From NCBI RefSeq assembly GCF_011038965.1, contig NZ_JAAKEB010000003.1:62001-126000 (forward strand): a DNA stretch of 64,000 bases, read 5' to 3'. The DNA comes from Adlercreutzia sp. ZJ141. GTDB taxonomy: Bacteria; Actinomycetota; Coriobacteriia; Coriobacteriales; Eggerthellaceae. The notes beneath the pieces are model-generated. The model was not told the origin of the DNA. It did no database searches and saw only the letters and a program-made list of their open reading frames with translations. How positions within the stretch are numbered: position 1 is the first letter of the stretch; each line of letters opens with the position of its first letter. The translations under genes were made by a program, and so were the position numbers. This document shows, piece by piece, positions 18,128 to 25,052 of the stretch.

Positions 18128-18220
18128 ATTTCGTGGAGAATCGCTCTCTGATACCGCCTACATTACCATTTTTGTGCCTGAAATTGCAGTCTTGAACTGC
18201 GCATCCCTTCGCGGTATTAA
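18128..18220 (+). promoter_or_regulatory. repeat-conserved leader and promoter of DUF6323 gene
   Basis: TTGAAC at 18192-18197, a 17-base spacer and TATTAA at 18215-18220 form a good sigma-70 promoter 32 bases before the DUF6323 start. The whole 140-base leader is also present at 14487-14630, where the -35 and spacing are kept and the -10 is TATTAG. Confidence 0.7.
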
Positions 18221-18252
18221 GCATTGTCAGCGATTTGAAAGGGATGGTGTGC

Positions 18253-18819
18253 ATGGACGCAAACGCATGGCTTTCGGCACCGGCGCGGACACGGGCGAAT
18301 TCGATGCTTGCCGAGGTGAACGGGCGGCTGGCCGCAGGAGGGCTGTCCATCTCATGCGAAGACGCCCGGATGCTTGCAGAGCGCAGAGACGAAGCGCTGA
18401 GAGAGACCGGACGGGTGGAGTTTGGGGTTCCCGCGATCGCGATCGTGACGGAGGCCGTGGCTACGTCGCCCTGCCTTTTACAAGATGGTCTTGCCCGCGA
18501 CCTGGCCGATCTACAGGACGCGTTCTATGCCATACGCGACGAGCTGCCGGCCGACGTGCCCGACACGGAGATTGCCGAGTCCCTGCGCGGCTGCCTGGAC
18601 GCATGGGGCGATGTCGCCACAGTCACTTCGATGCCATCAGATGAGATCATGCGCTTTTCCGCTGAATACGTGCGGGTGGCCGAAGCGGAGAACTATGAGA
18701 CGTACCGCATAACAGACGACGAGGGACACATATACACGTTCGACCCCGTCAAGTGGGACTACGACGAACAGGCCGACGGATGGAACGGAGAGGGATGGGC
18801 CGATGATTGGGACGATTAG
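18253..18819 (+). CDS. DUF6323-like protein
   Basis: A 188-residue protein. The segment EDARMLAERRDEALRETGRVEFG, then SPCLLQDGLARDLADLQDAFYAIRDEL and PDTEIAESLRGCLDAWGD, resembles DUF6323, a family found beside DUF6179 in anaerobic Firmicutes and Actinobacteria. The C-terminal 60 residues are acidic and tryptophan-rich (YRITDDEGHIYTFDPVKWDYDEQADGWNGEGW) and not typical of the family. ATG 18253 follows GAAAGGGATGG. The next gene overlaps by 17 bases. The family has no known function; the assignment is from pattern memory and should be treated as likely, not certain. Confidence 0.62.
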   Translation: MDANAWLSAPARTRANSMLAEVNGRLAAGGLSISCEDARMLAERRDEALRETGRVEFGVPAIAIVTEAVATSPCLLQDGLARDLADLQDAFYAIRDELPADVPDTEIAESLRGCLDAWGDVATVTSMPSDEIMRFSAEYVRVAEAENYETYRITDDEGHIYTFDPVKWDYDEQADGWNGEGWADDWDD

Positions 18820-19477
18820 CGGAAATGGGCTAGCACAGAGCCAGCGCATCCCCGACATCGGCAGGGCGTCGGAGGGCTTCGCCCACCTTATGGCGCACGT
18901 TGTCGACCTGTACTGCGCGGGCGGGTCATCAAGTATATCTACTCACGAAGCGCACGAGCTGGCAGCGTCAGTGGCTTACGTGCTTGGCATCGCCGACACC
19001 ACGCCCGACGAGACTGCCTGCATCCTTGACGTGGACGACCCTGTCGCGCTCTGGCACGAAGCCATTCAGGCGCTGGAAGGACGCACTGACGCTGTGCTGG
19101 CTCTCTGGCGCGAGGCGGTGGCGACCATGCCGCCCATTCGCAACGTCGCACTTCGCGATACCCTGGCAAGCCTGGGCAATATAAAGAAACGCTACAATGT
19201 GTACTTCGCCGCGCACGAGGTCCCTTGTGACATCGACTACCAGTTGAGTGTGCCTGTAGACCAAAGCCTCTTGGGACTCGACTACGTTGAAGTGTGGCTG
19301 GCGCAGCTCCTTGCCGAGACGCGCTGGATCGCACAATTCGATACGGCCAGCTGCGTGACTGTACTTGAGCGCGTCTGTCCTGACTATCGCGGCCTGCACG
19401 TAAATCTCTACGACCTGCTGCTTCCCCACGAGGGCAAGCTTGCACCCGCCGGAGCGGCCGCATCAAGAAGGACATGA
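18803..19477 (+). CDS. DUF6179-like protein
   Basis: A 224-residue protein with DLYCAGGSSSISTHEAHELAASVAYVLG near the N-terminus and YNVYFAAHEVPCDIDYQLSVPVDQSLLGLDYVEVWLAQLLAE in the middle, which recall the conserved YTxGESSS and AHEIPxxIDYPL...GIDYI motifs of DUF6179. It overlaps the DUF6323-like gene by 17 bases and has GGAGAGGG before ATG 18803. Such pairs are conserved but uncharacterised. Downstream, a third gene appears to have begun (MTLATEHYRSL) but its body has been replaced by a hipA fragment. Confidence 0.65.
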   Translation: MIGTISGNGLAQSQRIPDIGRASEGFAHLMAHVVDLYCAGGSSSISTHEAHELAASVAYVLGIADTTPDETACILDVDDPVALWHEAIQALEGRTDAVLALWREAVATMPPIRNVALRDTLASLGNIKKRYNVYFAAHEVPCDIDYQLSVPVDQSLLGLDYVEVWLAQLLAETRWIAQFDTASCVTVLERVCPDYRGLHVNLYDLLLPHEGKLAPAGAAASRRT

Positions 19478-19720
19478 CTCTGGCCACCGAACACTACAGG
19501 TCACTTATCGTATATCGCGAGTACTGCGGCAGCTTCGAAGAGGTGGGACGCATGGTGTCTGCCGGAGAAGGCGTCGGCTTCTCTTACTCCGACAGCTATC
19601 TTCAAAATGCCGCTGTACGACATTACTTGCATAACACTATCTCCTGAGGTGGATAGAAGAACGGGTGTTTCATTCGGACGTTCCTGCCGTATAGACAAAG
19701 TGACGTGCGATGATGTTTTA
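19474..19720 (+). pseudogene. second hipA relic fused to a foreign start codon region
   Basis: An open frame of 57 codons (19474-19647) starts MTLATEHYRSL, 4 bases into the DUF6179 stop, then continues as hipA codons (LIVYREYCGSFEEVGRMVS...SYLQN) and jumps to AAVRHYLHN, the out-of-frame C-terminal region. The remainder of the hipA C-terminus (PLYDITCITLSPEVDRRTG) runs on in another frame to about 19720. This is a hipA copy with an even larger deletion than the one at 16951. From 19720 to 19900 no gene is seen. Confidence 0.72.
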
Positions 19721-19921
19721 GTGAACGTTCGATTCGGTTCGTTTTGGATTGCTATATTTGAGCAACTGTCGGGTTGTAGCCAAGCTGCTTCCACCGCCGA
19801 ATTTCTGCCAGATTGTCACCGAACTCCCGTCGATCCCCGCCGAACCATTTCTCAATTCGTCTTCAATTCGTGAAATCGCGATGGCGAGGGAAGTTCGGGC
19901 TTGTGCGACGCGCTTGCGTTG

Positions 19922-19927
19922 TACAAT
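19922..19927 (+). promoter_or_regulatory. -10 box for leaderless gtrA transcript
   Basis: TACAAT ends eight bases before the gtrA ATG and there is no Shine-Dalgarno site, so transcription should begin at or next to the start codon. A weak -35 (TTGTGC, 19901-19906) lies 15 bases upstream. Confidence 0.5.
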
Positions 19928-19935
19928 TTACGCCC

Positions 19936-20325
19936 ATGGGAAGATTGATTGCACAAATAATGAAATTCGGCGTGGTGGGCGTGTTAGCGTTCGTCATTGA
20001 CTACGGTTTGTTGGTGCTGCTCACCGAGCTTTTCGGCATACCGTATTTAGTGTCGGCTACTATTTCGTTTACGGTGTCAGTAGTGTTCAATTATCTGGCG
20101 TCCATGCGCTACGTGTTCTCACACAAGCAAGGTATGAGCCGCTGTCGCGAGTTTATTATCTTCGTGGTGCTGTCGGTTGCGGGCCTTCTTATTAACAATG
20201 CGTGCCTGTGGGCGGGAACTGACCTTTTGGGCATCGATTATCGCATTACTAAGTTTGCGGCTACTGCGGTGGTTATGGTATGGAATTTCGTCACGCGGAA
20301 GAAGTTTTTAGACGGCGGGAAGTAG
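19936..20325 (+). CDS. GtrA family membrane protein
   Basis: A 129-residue polytopic protein with four predicted helices (FGVVGVLAFVIDYGLLVLL, YLVSATISFTVSVVFNYLA, FIIFVVLSVAGLLINNACLW, FAATAVVMVWNFV) and the typical GtrA signatures FNYLASMRYVF and WNFVTRKKF. GtrA-like proteins are thought to help move polyprenyl-linked sugars across the membrane, for glycosylation of cell-envelope polymers. ATG 19936 is selected because it follows a -10 box closely (leaderless arrangement); the longer frame upstream crosses the hipA relic tail. It marks the right edge of the unstable island. Confidence 0.82.
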   Translation: MGRLIAQIMKFGVVGVLAFVIDYGLLVLLTELFGIPYLVSATISFTVSVVFNYLASMRYVFSHKQGMSRCREFIIFVVLSVAGLLINNACLWAGTDLLGIDYRITKFAATAVVMVWNFVTRKKFLDGGK

Positions 20326-20437
20326 CGGCGTACAATGGTGCACAGATTTCCATTGAGCAGCGCGATCCGTCAGAGGTGGAACCGTCGAACGGGGGAGTGA
20401 AGGCACTCGGCAGGCAGAGGGGGTTAGGAGCTTCATC

Positions 20438-21481
20438 ATGCGCATCATCTACCGCGAAGATCAAGAGGCGCGCGAACACGTTGTGCTTGACCCGGCGGCG
20501 ATGTTCGCGGACAAATCGGAGGGGCGCGACCGATCAACTGAACCCGACATCTTGCGCAACGATTTCCAGCGCGATCGCGACAAGGTTTTGCATACGAAGT
20601 CGTTTCGGCGGTTGTCGCACAAGACACAGGTGTTTCTTGCGGCCGAGGGCGACCACTTCCGCACGCGGCTTACACACACGCTGGAAGTGGCGCAGATTGC
20701 CCGCACCATTGCCCGCGCGCTGGGATTAAACGAGGATCTAACCGAGGCTATTTCGCTCGGTCACGACTTAGGGCACACGCCGTTCGGACATACCGGCGAG
20801 GAAGCGCTTGCTCGCTCAATCGCGCGACATCGGGGAATGTCACCCGACGACCCTCGTGTGCATCTGCTCTACCAACACAACGTGCAGAGCCTGCGCGTTG
20901 TTGAGGTTATCGAGAACGGTGGCAAGGGGCTCAACCTCACGCCCGAGGTGCGCGATGGTATTGTGAACCACACAGGCGACTTGCGTGCCGAGAGCATGGA
21001 AGGCCGCATTGTTGCTACGGCCGACCGCATTGCGTATGTGAACCACGACATTGACGACGCTATTCGCGCTGGCATCTTGAGCGAGAACGACCTGCCTGCA
21101 TCCACGCATCGTGTGCTCGGACCTGATCATTCCTCGCGCATTGAACGGTTGGTGCTCGACATGGTGTCAACTTCGGCGGATGCGGGCGAGATTGCCATGA
21201 GTCCTGCGGTATGGGACGCGATGATGGAGCTGAGGCGTTTCCTGTTCGAACGCGTGTATTACGCGCCGGTGGTGGTGGCCGAGGTGGGCAAGGCAACCCG
21301 GCTCATCGACTGTTTGTTTGACTATTACGTTTCTCATATGGATGACGTGCCCGAGGAATACCGAGCCATATCTGGAGGCGATGACTTGCGTGCGGTGACA
21401 GACTACATTGCTGGCATGACCGACCGTTACGCGAAAACCCAGTTCCATAGCTTGTTCTCGCCCTCATCCATTGGGTTTTAG
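20438..21481 (+). CDS. dgt: deoxyguanosinetriphosphate triphosphohydrolase-like protein
   Basis: A 347-residue HD-family dNTP triphosphohydrolase, which hydrolyses dGTP or other dNTPs to the nucleoside and triphosphate. Motifs: RDKVLHTKSFRRLSHKTQVF, HFRTRLTHTLEVAQIARTIARALGLN (first His), EAISLGHDLGHTPFGHTGEEAL (HD pair), and ADRIAYVNHDIDDAI (last metal-binding Asp). It belongs to the shorter, type 2 class of about 340 residues. ATG 20438 has TTAGGAGC upstream. It probably helps set the dNTP pool; in many Actinobacteria this gene lies next to dnaG, which is not the case here. Confidence 0.92.
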   Translation: MRIIYREDQEAREHVVLDPAAMFADKSEGRDRSTEPDILRNDFQRDRDKVLHTKSFRRLSHKTQVFLAAEGDHFRTRLTHTLEVAQIARTIARALGLNEDLTEAISLGHDLGHTPFGHTGEEALARSIARHRGMSPDDPRVHLLYQHNVQSLRVVEVIENGGKGLNLTPEVRDGIVNHTGDLRAESMEGRIVATADRIAYVNHDIDDAIRAGILSENDLPASTHRVLGPDHSSRIERLVLDMVSTSADAGEIAMSPAVWDAMMELRRFLFERVYYAPVVVAEVGKATRLIDCLFDYYVSHMDDVPEEYRAISGGDDLRAVTDYIAGMTDRYAKTQFHSLFSPSSIGF

Positions 21482-21513
21482 GGATAGCTGCCTGTAAGGT
21501 CGCCTCGGGTTTT

Positions 21514-21537
21514 GTGCGGGTGTGACAACACCCGCAC
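21514..21537 (+). terminator. hairpin after dgt
   Basis: GTGCGGGTGT (21514-21523), loop GACA, ACACCCGCAC (21528-21537): a perfect 10-bp stem 33 bases after the dgt stop. It lacks a T run. It is followed by a tandem CGGCTTGTAAC repeat (about 21547-21570). Confidence 0.45.
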
Positions 21538-21608
21538 GCCAGCAATCGGCTTGTAACCGGCTTGTAACCGGCGTTTCCGTGGGGTTGTTCTACACAGGAT
21601 CAAATATC

Positions 21609-21636
21609 TTGCTCACATGCTCAAAACCGCTATAAT
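21609..21636 (+). promoter_or_regulatory. promoter of azlCD, leaderless type
   Basis: TTGCTC (21609-21614), a 16-base spacer and a perfect TATAAT (21631-21636). The azlC GTG begins eight bases after the -10, so the transcript is expected to start at or just before the start codon, without a usable ribosome site. Confidence 0.65.
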
Positions 21637-21644
21637 CGGGGGCT

Positions 21645-22373
21645 GTGATTTCTCGCGATGACATACGACAGTCGTTTCAGGCGGCGTTTCCTATCATGTT
21701 GGGGTACGTCGCTATTGGCATACCCTGTGGCATCTTAAGCAACTCTATTGGTATGAACGCCCTGCAGGTGTTTGTCATGTCGATCGTGTTCTACTCGGGC
21801 GCCGGCCAGTTCATGATTCCTAACATGTGGATTGCCGGTGCTCCCATGGCTTCCATCATCGCCAGCGTGTCGTTGGTGAACACGCGCCAAATGCTGTATT
21901 CCGCGGCCTTCGCGCCGGTGTGTCGAACGGCGAATAAGCTGCTGTCGTTCATGTTTGCAGCGTCGGTAACCGACGAGAGCTACGGCGTGAATGTGATCAA
22001 GTTTGAGGAAGGCGGCTGGACGGTGGCGCGAGCCACAATGGTGAATGCCTTCTCCAATAGCTCATGGACGCTTTCGAATGTGCTGGGCGTGCTGGTGGGC
22101 GACGCTATTGGTATCCCGCTTGCTGTGGCCGCCTTCGCTATGACCTCCATTTTCATTTGCCTGCTGCTTGATCAGAAGATGACGCCGTCGAACGTGGTTG
22201 CCATCGTGGTGGCGTTCGTAGGCGTGTTTGTGTGTAAGTGCGTGGGGCTTTCTGGCCCGGCCATTCTCATTGGTGCGGTTTGTGGTGTGGTGGCGGCCAT
22301 GGTGTTCGCAACGGTTCGGGGCGAGTCGCTTCACGGTGAGGCCGACGGTAGCAGGGAAGCGGAGGTGAGCTAG
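21645..22373 (+). CDS. azlC: AzlC family branched-chain amino acid exporter subunit
   Basis: A 242-residue membrane protein of the AzlC family, the large subunit of the AzlCD branched-chain amino acid exporter. It shows SFQAAFPIMLGYVAIGIPCGIL at the N-terminus, FYSGAGQFMIP and SLVNTRQMLYSAAFAP, the typical conserved motifs, and about eight hydrophobic segments. GTG 21645 is the only start close to the promoter and gives the family N-terminus ISRDDIRQSFQAAFP. The small subunit gene azlD begins directly after the stop. Export relieves excess leucine, isoleucine, valine or analogues; the real substrate of this pair is not known. Confidence 0.9.
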   Translation: MISRDDIRQSFQAAFPIMLGYVAIGIPCGILSNSIGMNALQVFVMSIVFYSGAGQFMIPNMWIAGAPMASIIASVSLVNTRQMLYSAAFAPVCRTANKLLSFMFAASVTDESYGVNVIKFEEGGWTVARATMVNAFSNSSWTLSNVLGVLVGDAIGIPLAVAAFAMTSIFICLLLDQKMTPSNVVAIVVAFVGVFVCKCVGLSGPAILIGAVCGVVAAMVFATVRGESLHGEADGSREAEVS

Positions 22374-22712
22374 ATGGAACCAATGGGTTGGACTCAGTTT
22401 TTCATCGTGTTCGCCTGCTGTTCGGTGACTATGATCATCTGCCGCGTGGCACCGCTCTTTTTGCTGAAGGGCCGTGCGTTACCTGAACAGGTTGAGCGGG
22501 CGCTGGGCTTTATCCCACCGGCGGCGTTTGCGGCGCTTGTGGCCAACGACCTGCTGTCGCCGAACATGTTCGATGCGGGCTTGTGGCCAGCGGCTATTCC
22601 CTTGCTTGCCGCAGCCGTGGTGGTAGTGGTTGCGAAGCGTACACATTCGCTTCTGTGGTGCGGCATTGCGGGTGTTATCGCGTATGCGCTTCTGATGGCC
22701 ATTCCGCTGTAG
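22374..22712 (+). CDS. azlD: AzlD family small subunit
   Basis: A 112-residue membrane protein of the AzlD family with hydrophobic segments at residues 7-25, 41-62, 68-90 and 92-110. It carries MIICRVAPLFLLKGRALPEQVERALGFIPPAAFAAL, the conserved N-terminal half of AzlD. It starts at the base after the azlC stop, with GGAGGTGAGC before it, and is expected to form a complex with AzlC for branched-chain amino acid export. Confidence 0.88.
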   Translation: MEPMGWTQFFIVFACCSVTMIICRVAPLFLLKGRALPEQVERALGFIPPAAFAALVANDLLSPNMFDAGLWPAAIPLLAAAVVVVVAKRTHSLLWCGIAGVIAYALLMAIPL

Positions 22713-22780
22713 TGCCGGCGAATTGGTAAGATGTGACACGCACCGCGTGCCACCGTGCACGTGGAAGCGTGCCGTGTGCT

Positions 22781-22890
22781 GCGGCTCGAATAAGCTGTCC
22801 GTTGCGGCTCGAACAAACCACTCGTCGCGGCCCTGCCAACAAGCCGCCTGTCGAGGCTTTGCAAACAAGCTGCCTGTTGTGGCCCGATAC
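22781..22890. repeat. degenerate tandem repeat upstream of glnA
   Basis: Five diverged units begin at 22781, 22804, 22827, 22853 and 22879 with GCGGCTCGAA, GCGGCTCGAA, GCGGCCCTGC, GAGGCTTTGC and GTGGCCCGAT, and share AACAAGC(T/C)G downstream. Unit lengths are 23, 23, 26 and 26 bases. The array fills most of the gap between azlD and glnA and ends at the probable glnA promoter (TATGAT, 22893). Confidence 0.6.
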
Positions 22891-22918
22891 TATATGATCG
22901 AAAGTGAGGCGTAGGCGC

Positions 22919-24268
22919 ATGCCGTCGAATCCCGATCAGGATTTCGTCCTGAAAACCATCAAAACTCGCGATGTCCATTTCGTGCGTTTCTGGTTCACCG
23001 ACGTGCTGGGTGCCATGAAGTCGTTCGCTGTCATACCCAGCGAGATGGAGGATGCGTTTTCGGTAGGAATGGGTTTCGATGGCAGTTGTATCAACGGTTT
23101 TTCCGGTATGCAGGAATCCGACATGCTTGCATTTCCCGATGCTTCAACGTTTCAAGTACTGCCGTGGCGTCCGTCTGATAACGCGGTAGCGCGCATGTTC
23201 TGCAGTATTCGCACGCCCGATGGGCGCGCGTTTGAGGGCGACCCGCGCTTCGTACTTAAGCGCATGGTAGACAAGGCAGCTCAGATGGGTTACGTGTTCA
23301 ACGTTGGACCCGAGGTTGAGTTCTATTACTTCGCGAACGCGAGCGCAACTGCCCCCGAGCCGCTTGATCGCGGTGGCTACTTCGATCTGACCAGCCTCGA
23401 TTCCGCCAGCGACCTGCGACGTGATACCGTACTTATGCTCGAGCGCATGGGCATTCCTGTGGAATACAGCCACCATGAGGCCGGCCCCAGCCAAAACGAA
23501 ATCGATTTGCGCTTCACCGACGCGCTGTCCATGGCTGATGCCGTGATGACGTATAAGCTGGTGGTGAAGGAAGTCGCCATGAAGCATGGCGTGTACGCGT
23601 CGTTTATGCCTAAGCCGCTTTCCGATGCGCCGGGAAGCGCCATGCACGTTCATCAGAGCTTGTTCGATATGGACGGAAACAATGCCTTCTTCGACACAAA
23701 TGATCCGCAAGGTTACGGTCTTTCGACGCTTGCCAAGCACTACTTGGCAGGTCTTTTGAAGTACGCGCCGGAGTTTTGCCTGGTCACCAATCAGTACGTG
23801 AACTCCTACAAGCGCTTGACCGCAGGCGGCAACGCGCCGACGTATCTGTCATGGGGCCGTTCTAACCGTTCGACGCTCGTGCGTGTGCCAGGGTATCGCC
23901 CCGGAAATGAGTCGGCGTGTCGTATCGAGTTGCGCAGCCCCGATCCGGCAGCGAACCCTTATCTGGCATTTTCGGTTATGCTGGCGGCGGGCTTGCGCGG
24001 TATCGAAGACAAACTTGAACTCGTGTGTCCTGTGGAAGGTCAAGACTTGTTCCGCTACTCGCGTCAGGAACTGCGCGAACAAGGGCTTCGCACGCTGCCT
24101 GAGAGTCTGGGCGAGGCAATTGATCTGTTTGCCGCATCCGATCTCATGCGTGAGACACTCGGCGATCACATCCATTCCTACCTAGTCGACACGAAGCGGA
24201 AAGAATGGAGCGACTATCAGGGGTTCGTTTCGCAATGGGAGCGCGATCGCTTCCTCGCCGTGTTGTAG
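22919..24268 (+). CDS. glnA: glutamine synthetase type I
   Basis: Glutamine synthetase (GS-I), 449 residues, which makes glutamine from glutamate, ammonia and ATP. Seen: FVRFWFTDVLG, GFDGSCINGF, VGPEVEFYYF (metal-binding glutamates), EAGPSQNEIDLRF, GSAMHVHQSLFD, LTAGGNAPTYLSWGRSNRSTLVRVPG, RIELRSPDPAANPYLAFSVMLAAG. The length fits the GS-I alpha type without the adenylylation loop; I see no NLYxLPPEE motif, so control is probably transcriptional or by feedback. ATG 22919 is preferred; GTG at 22904 is possible. An atypical OmpR-type regulator gene follows by 12 bases. Confidence 0.94.
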   Translation: MPSNPDQDFVLKTIKTRDVHFVRFWFTDVLGAMKSFAVIPSEMEDAFSVGMGFDGSCINGFSGMQESDMLAFPDASTFQVLPWRPSDNAVARMFCSIRTPDGRAFEGDPRFVLKRMVDKAAQMGYVFNVGPEVEFYYFANASATAPEPLDRGGYFDLTSLDSASDLRRDTVLMLERMGIPVEYSHHEAGPSQNEIDLRFTDALSMADAVMTYKLVVKEVAMKHGVYASFMPKPLSDAPGSAMHVHQSLFDMDGNNAFFDTNDPQGYGLSTLAKHYLAGLLKYAPEFCLVTNQYVNSYKRLTAGGNAPTYLSWGRSNRSTLVRVPGYRPGNESACRIELRSPDPAANPYLAFSVMLAAGLRGIEDKLELVCPVEGQDLFRYSRQELREQGLRTLPESLGEAIDLFAASDLMRETLGDHIHSYLVDTKRKEWSDYQGFVSQWERDRFLAVL

Positions 24269-24280
24269 GCGGGAGGGAAG

Positions 24281-24964
24281 GTGCAACCCATGCAACGCAA
24301 GACAGTTATTTTTGTGGCGGACAGCCTGGACAACGCACATAAGTTCCAACAGGTGCTTTCGTATTTAGATGTAGATGTAGTGGCGGGCTCGTCGATGCAG
24401 TTTAAAAAGCTGCTGGTGCAGCATGCCGGTGCCGATCTGGTTATCTACGAAATGCGTGCCGACGCAAGTGCCGATGTGTCGCATATCGAGCAGACTATTT
24501 TGGAAGATACGCAAGCGGCGCTGCTAGTTATTCTATCGAGCGATCAGCTAGCTGATTTCCGTCTTCCGTTGCAGCTGAAGAGCGATTTCGTGGTACGCGG
24601 TGCAACGAGTGAGGAATGTACAGCGCGCATTCGGCAGCTTTTGTGGCCGGGCAACGAGTCGTCATCGTCGGACTATATATCTATCGACGGCATGACGGTG
24701 AACTTGGCAACCTATCAGGTGTCGGTTGGTGGCGAACCGCTCGACCTTACGTATTTGGAATATGCTCTGCTGTCGTTTTTGGTTACGCATCCGGGTCGCA
24801 CGTATTCGCGCGATGCGCTGCTTCGCCGCGTGTGGGGTTTTGACTATTACGGCGGGTCGCGCACGGTTGACGTACACGTGCGTCGCGTTCGAGCGAAGCT
24901 TGGCCCCGAGTTGGCACAGCGCTTAGAAACGGTGCGCGGCGTCGGGTATTTGTGGAACGCATAG
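24281..24964 (+). CDS. atypical OmpR-type response regulator (GlnR-like)
   Basis: A 227-residue regulator with an N-terminal receiver-like domain (residues 1-125) and a C-terminal winged helix (SIDGMTVNLATYQVSVGGEPLDLTYLEYALLSFL...VHVRRVRAKLG...VRGVGYLW). The receiver lacks the phosphorylation pocket: where LLD with the acceptor Asp is expected it has LVIYEM, and the usual late lysine is absent. Orphan, unphosphorylated OmpR-type regulators next to glnA are typical of actinobacterial GlnR, which controls nitrogen assimilation. No histidine kinase is encoded nearby. GTG 24281 and ATG 24290 are both possible starts behind GGAGGG (24272-24277). Confidence 0.8.
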   Translation: MQPMQRKTVIFVADSLDNAHKFQQVLSYLDVDVVAGSSMQFKKLLVQHAGADLVIYEMRADASADVSHIEQTILEDTQAALLVILSSDQLADFRLPLQLKSDFVVRGATSEECTARIRQLLWPGNESSSSDYISIDGMTVNLATYQVSVGGEPLDLTYLEYALLSFLVTHPGRTYSRDALLRRVWGFDYYGGSRTVDVHVRRVRAKLGPELAQRLETVRGVGYLWNA

Positions 24965-25052
24965 GGCTATAGAAGCACGATGCGCGCCGCGATGGTGGTA
25001 AGCATGCATATACTGAAAGCCGCAAGACGCAAAGCGACGGAGGTTTGTTTTC

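Noticed and set aside
14375-18350. Two similar minus-strand frames (14375-14638 and 18075-18350) that look like a protein family
   Set aside because: Their similarity follows from the duplicated leader DNA of the DUF6323 gene; differences do not respect that reading frame.
22781-22890. CRISPR-like array upstream of glnA
   Set aside because: Units are 23-26 bases, diverged and contiguous without spacers, so it is a tandem repeat, not a CRISPR array.
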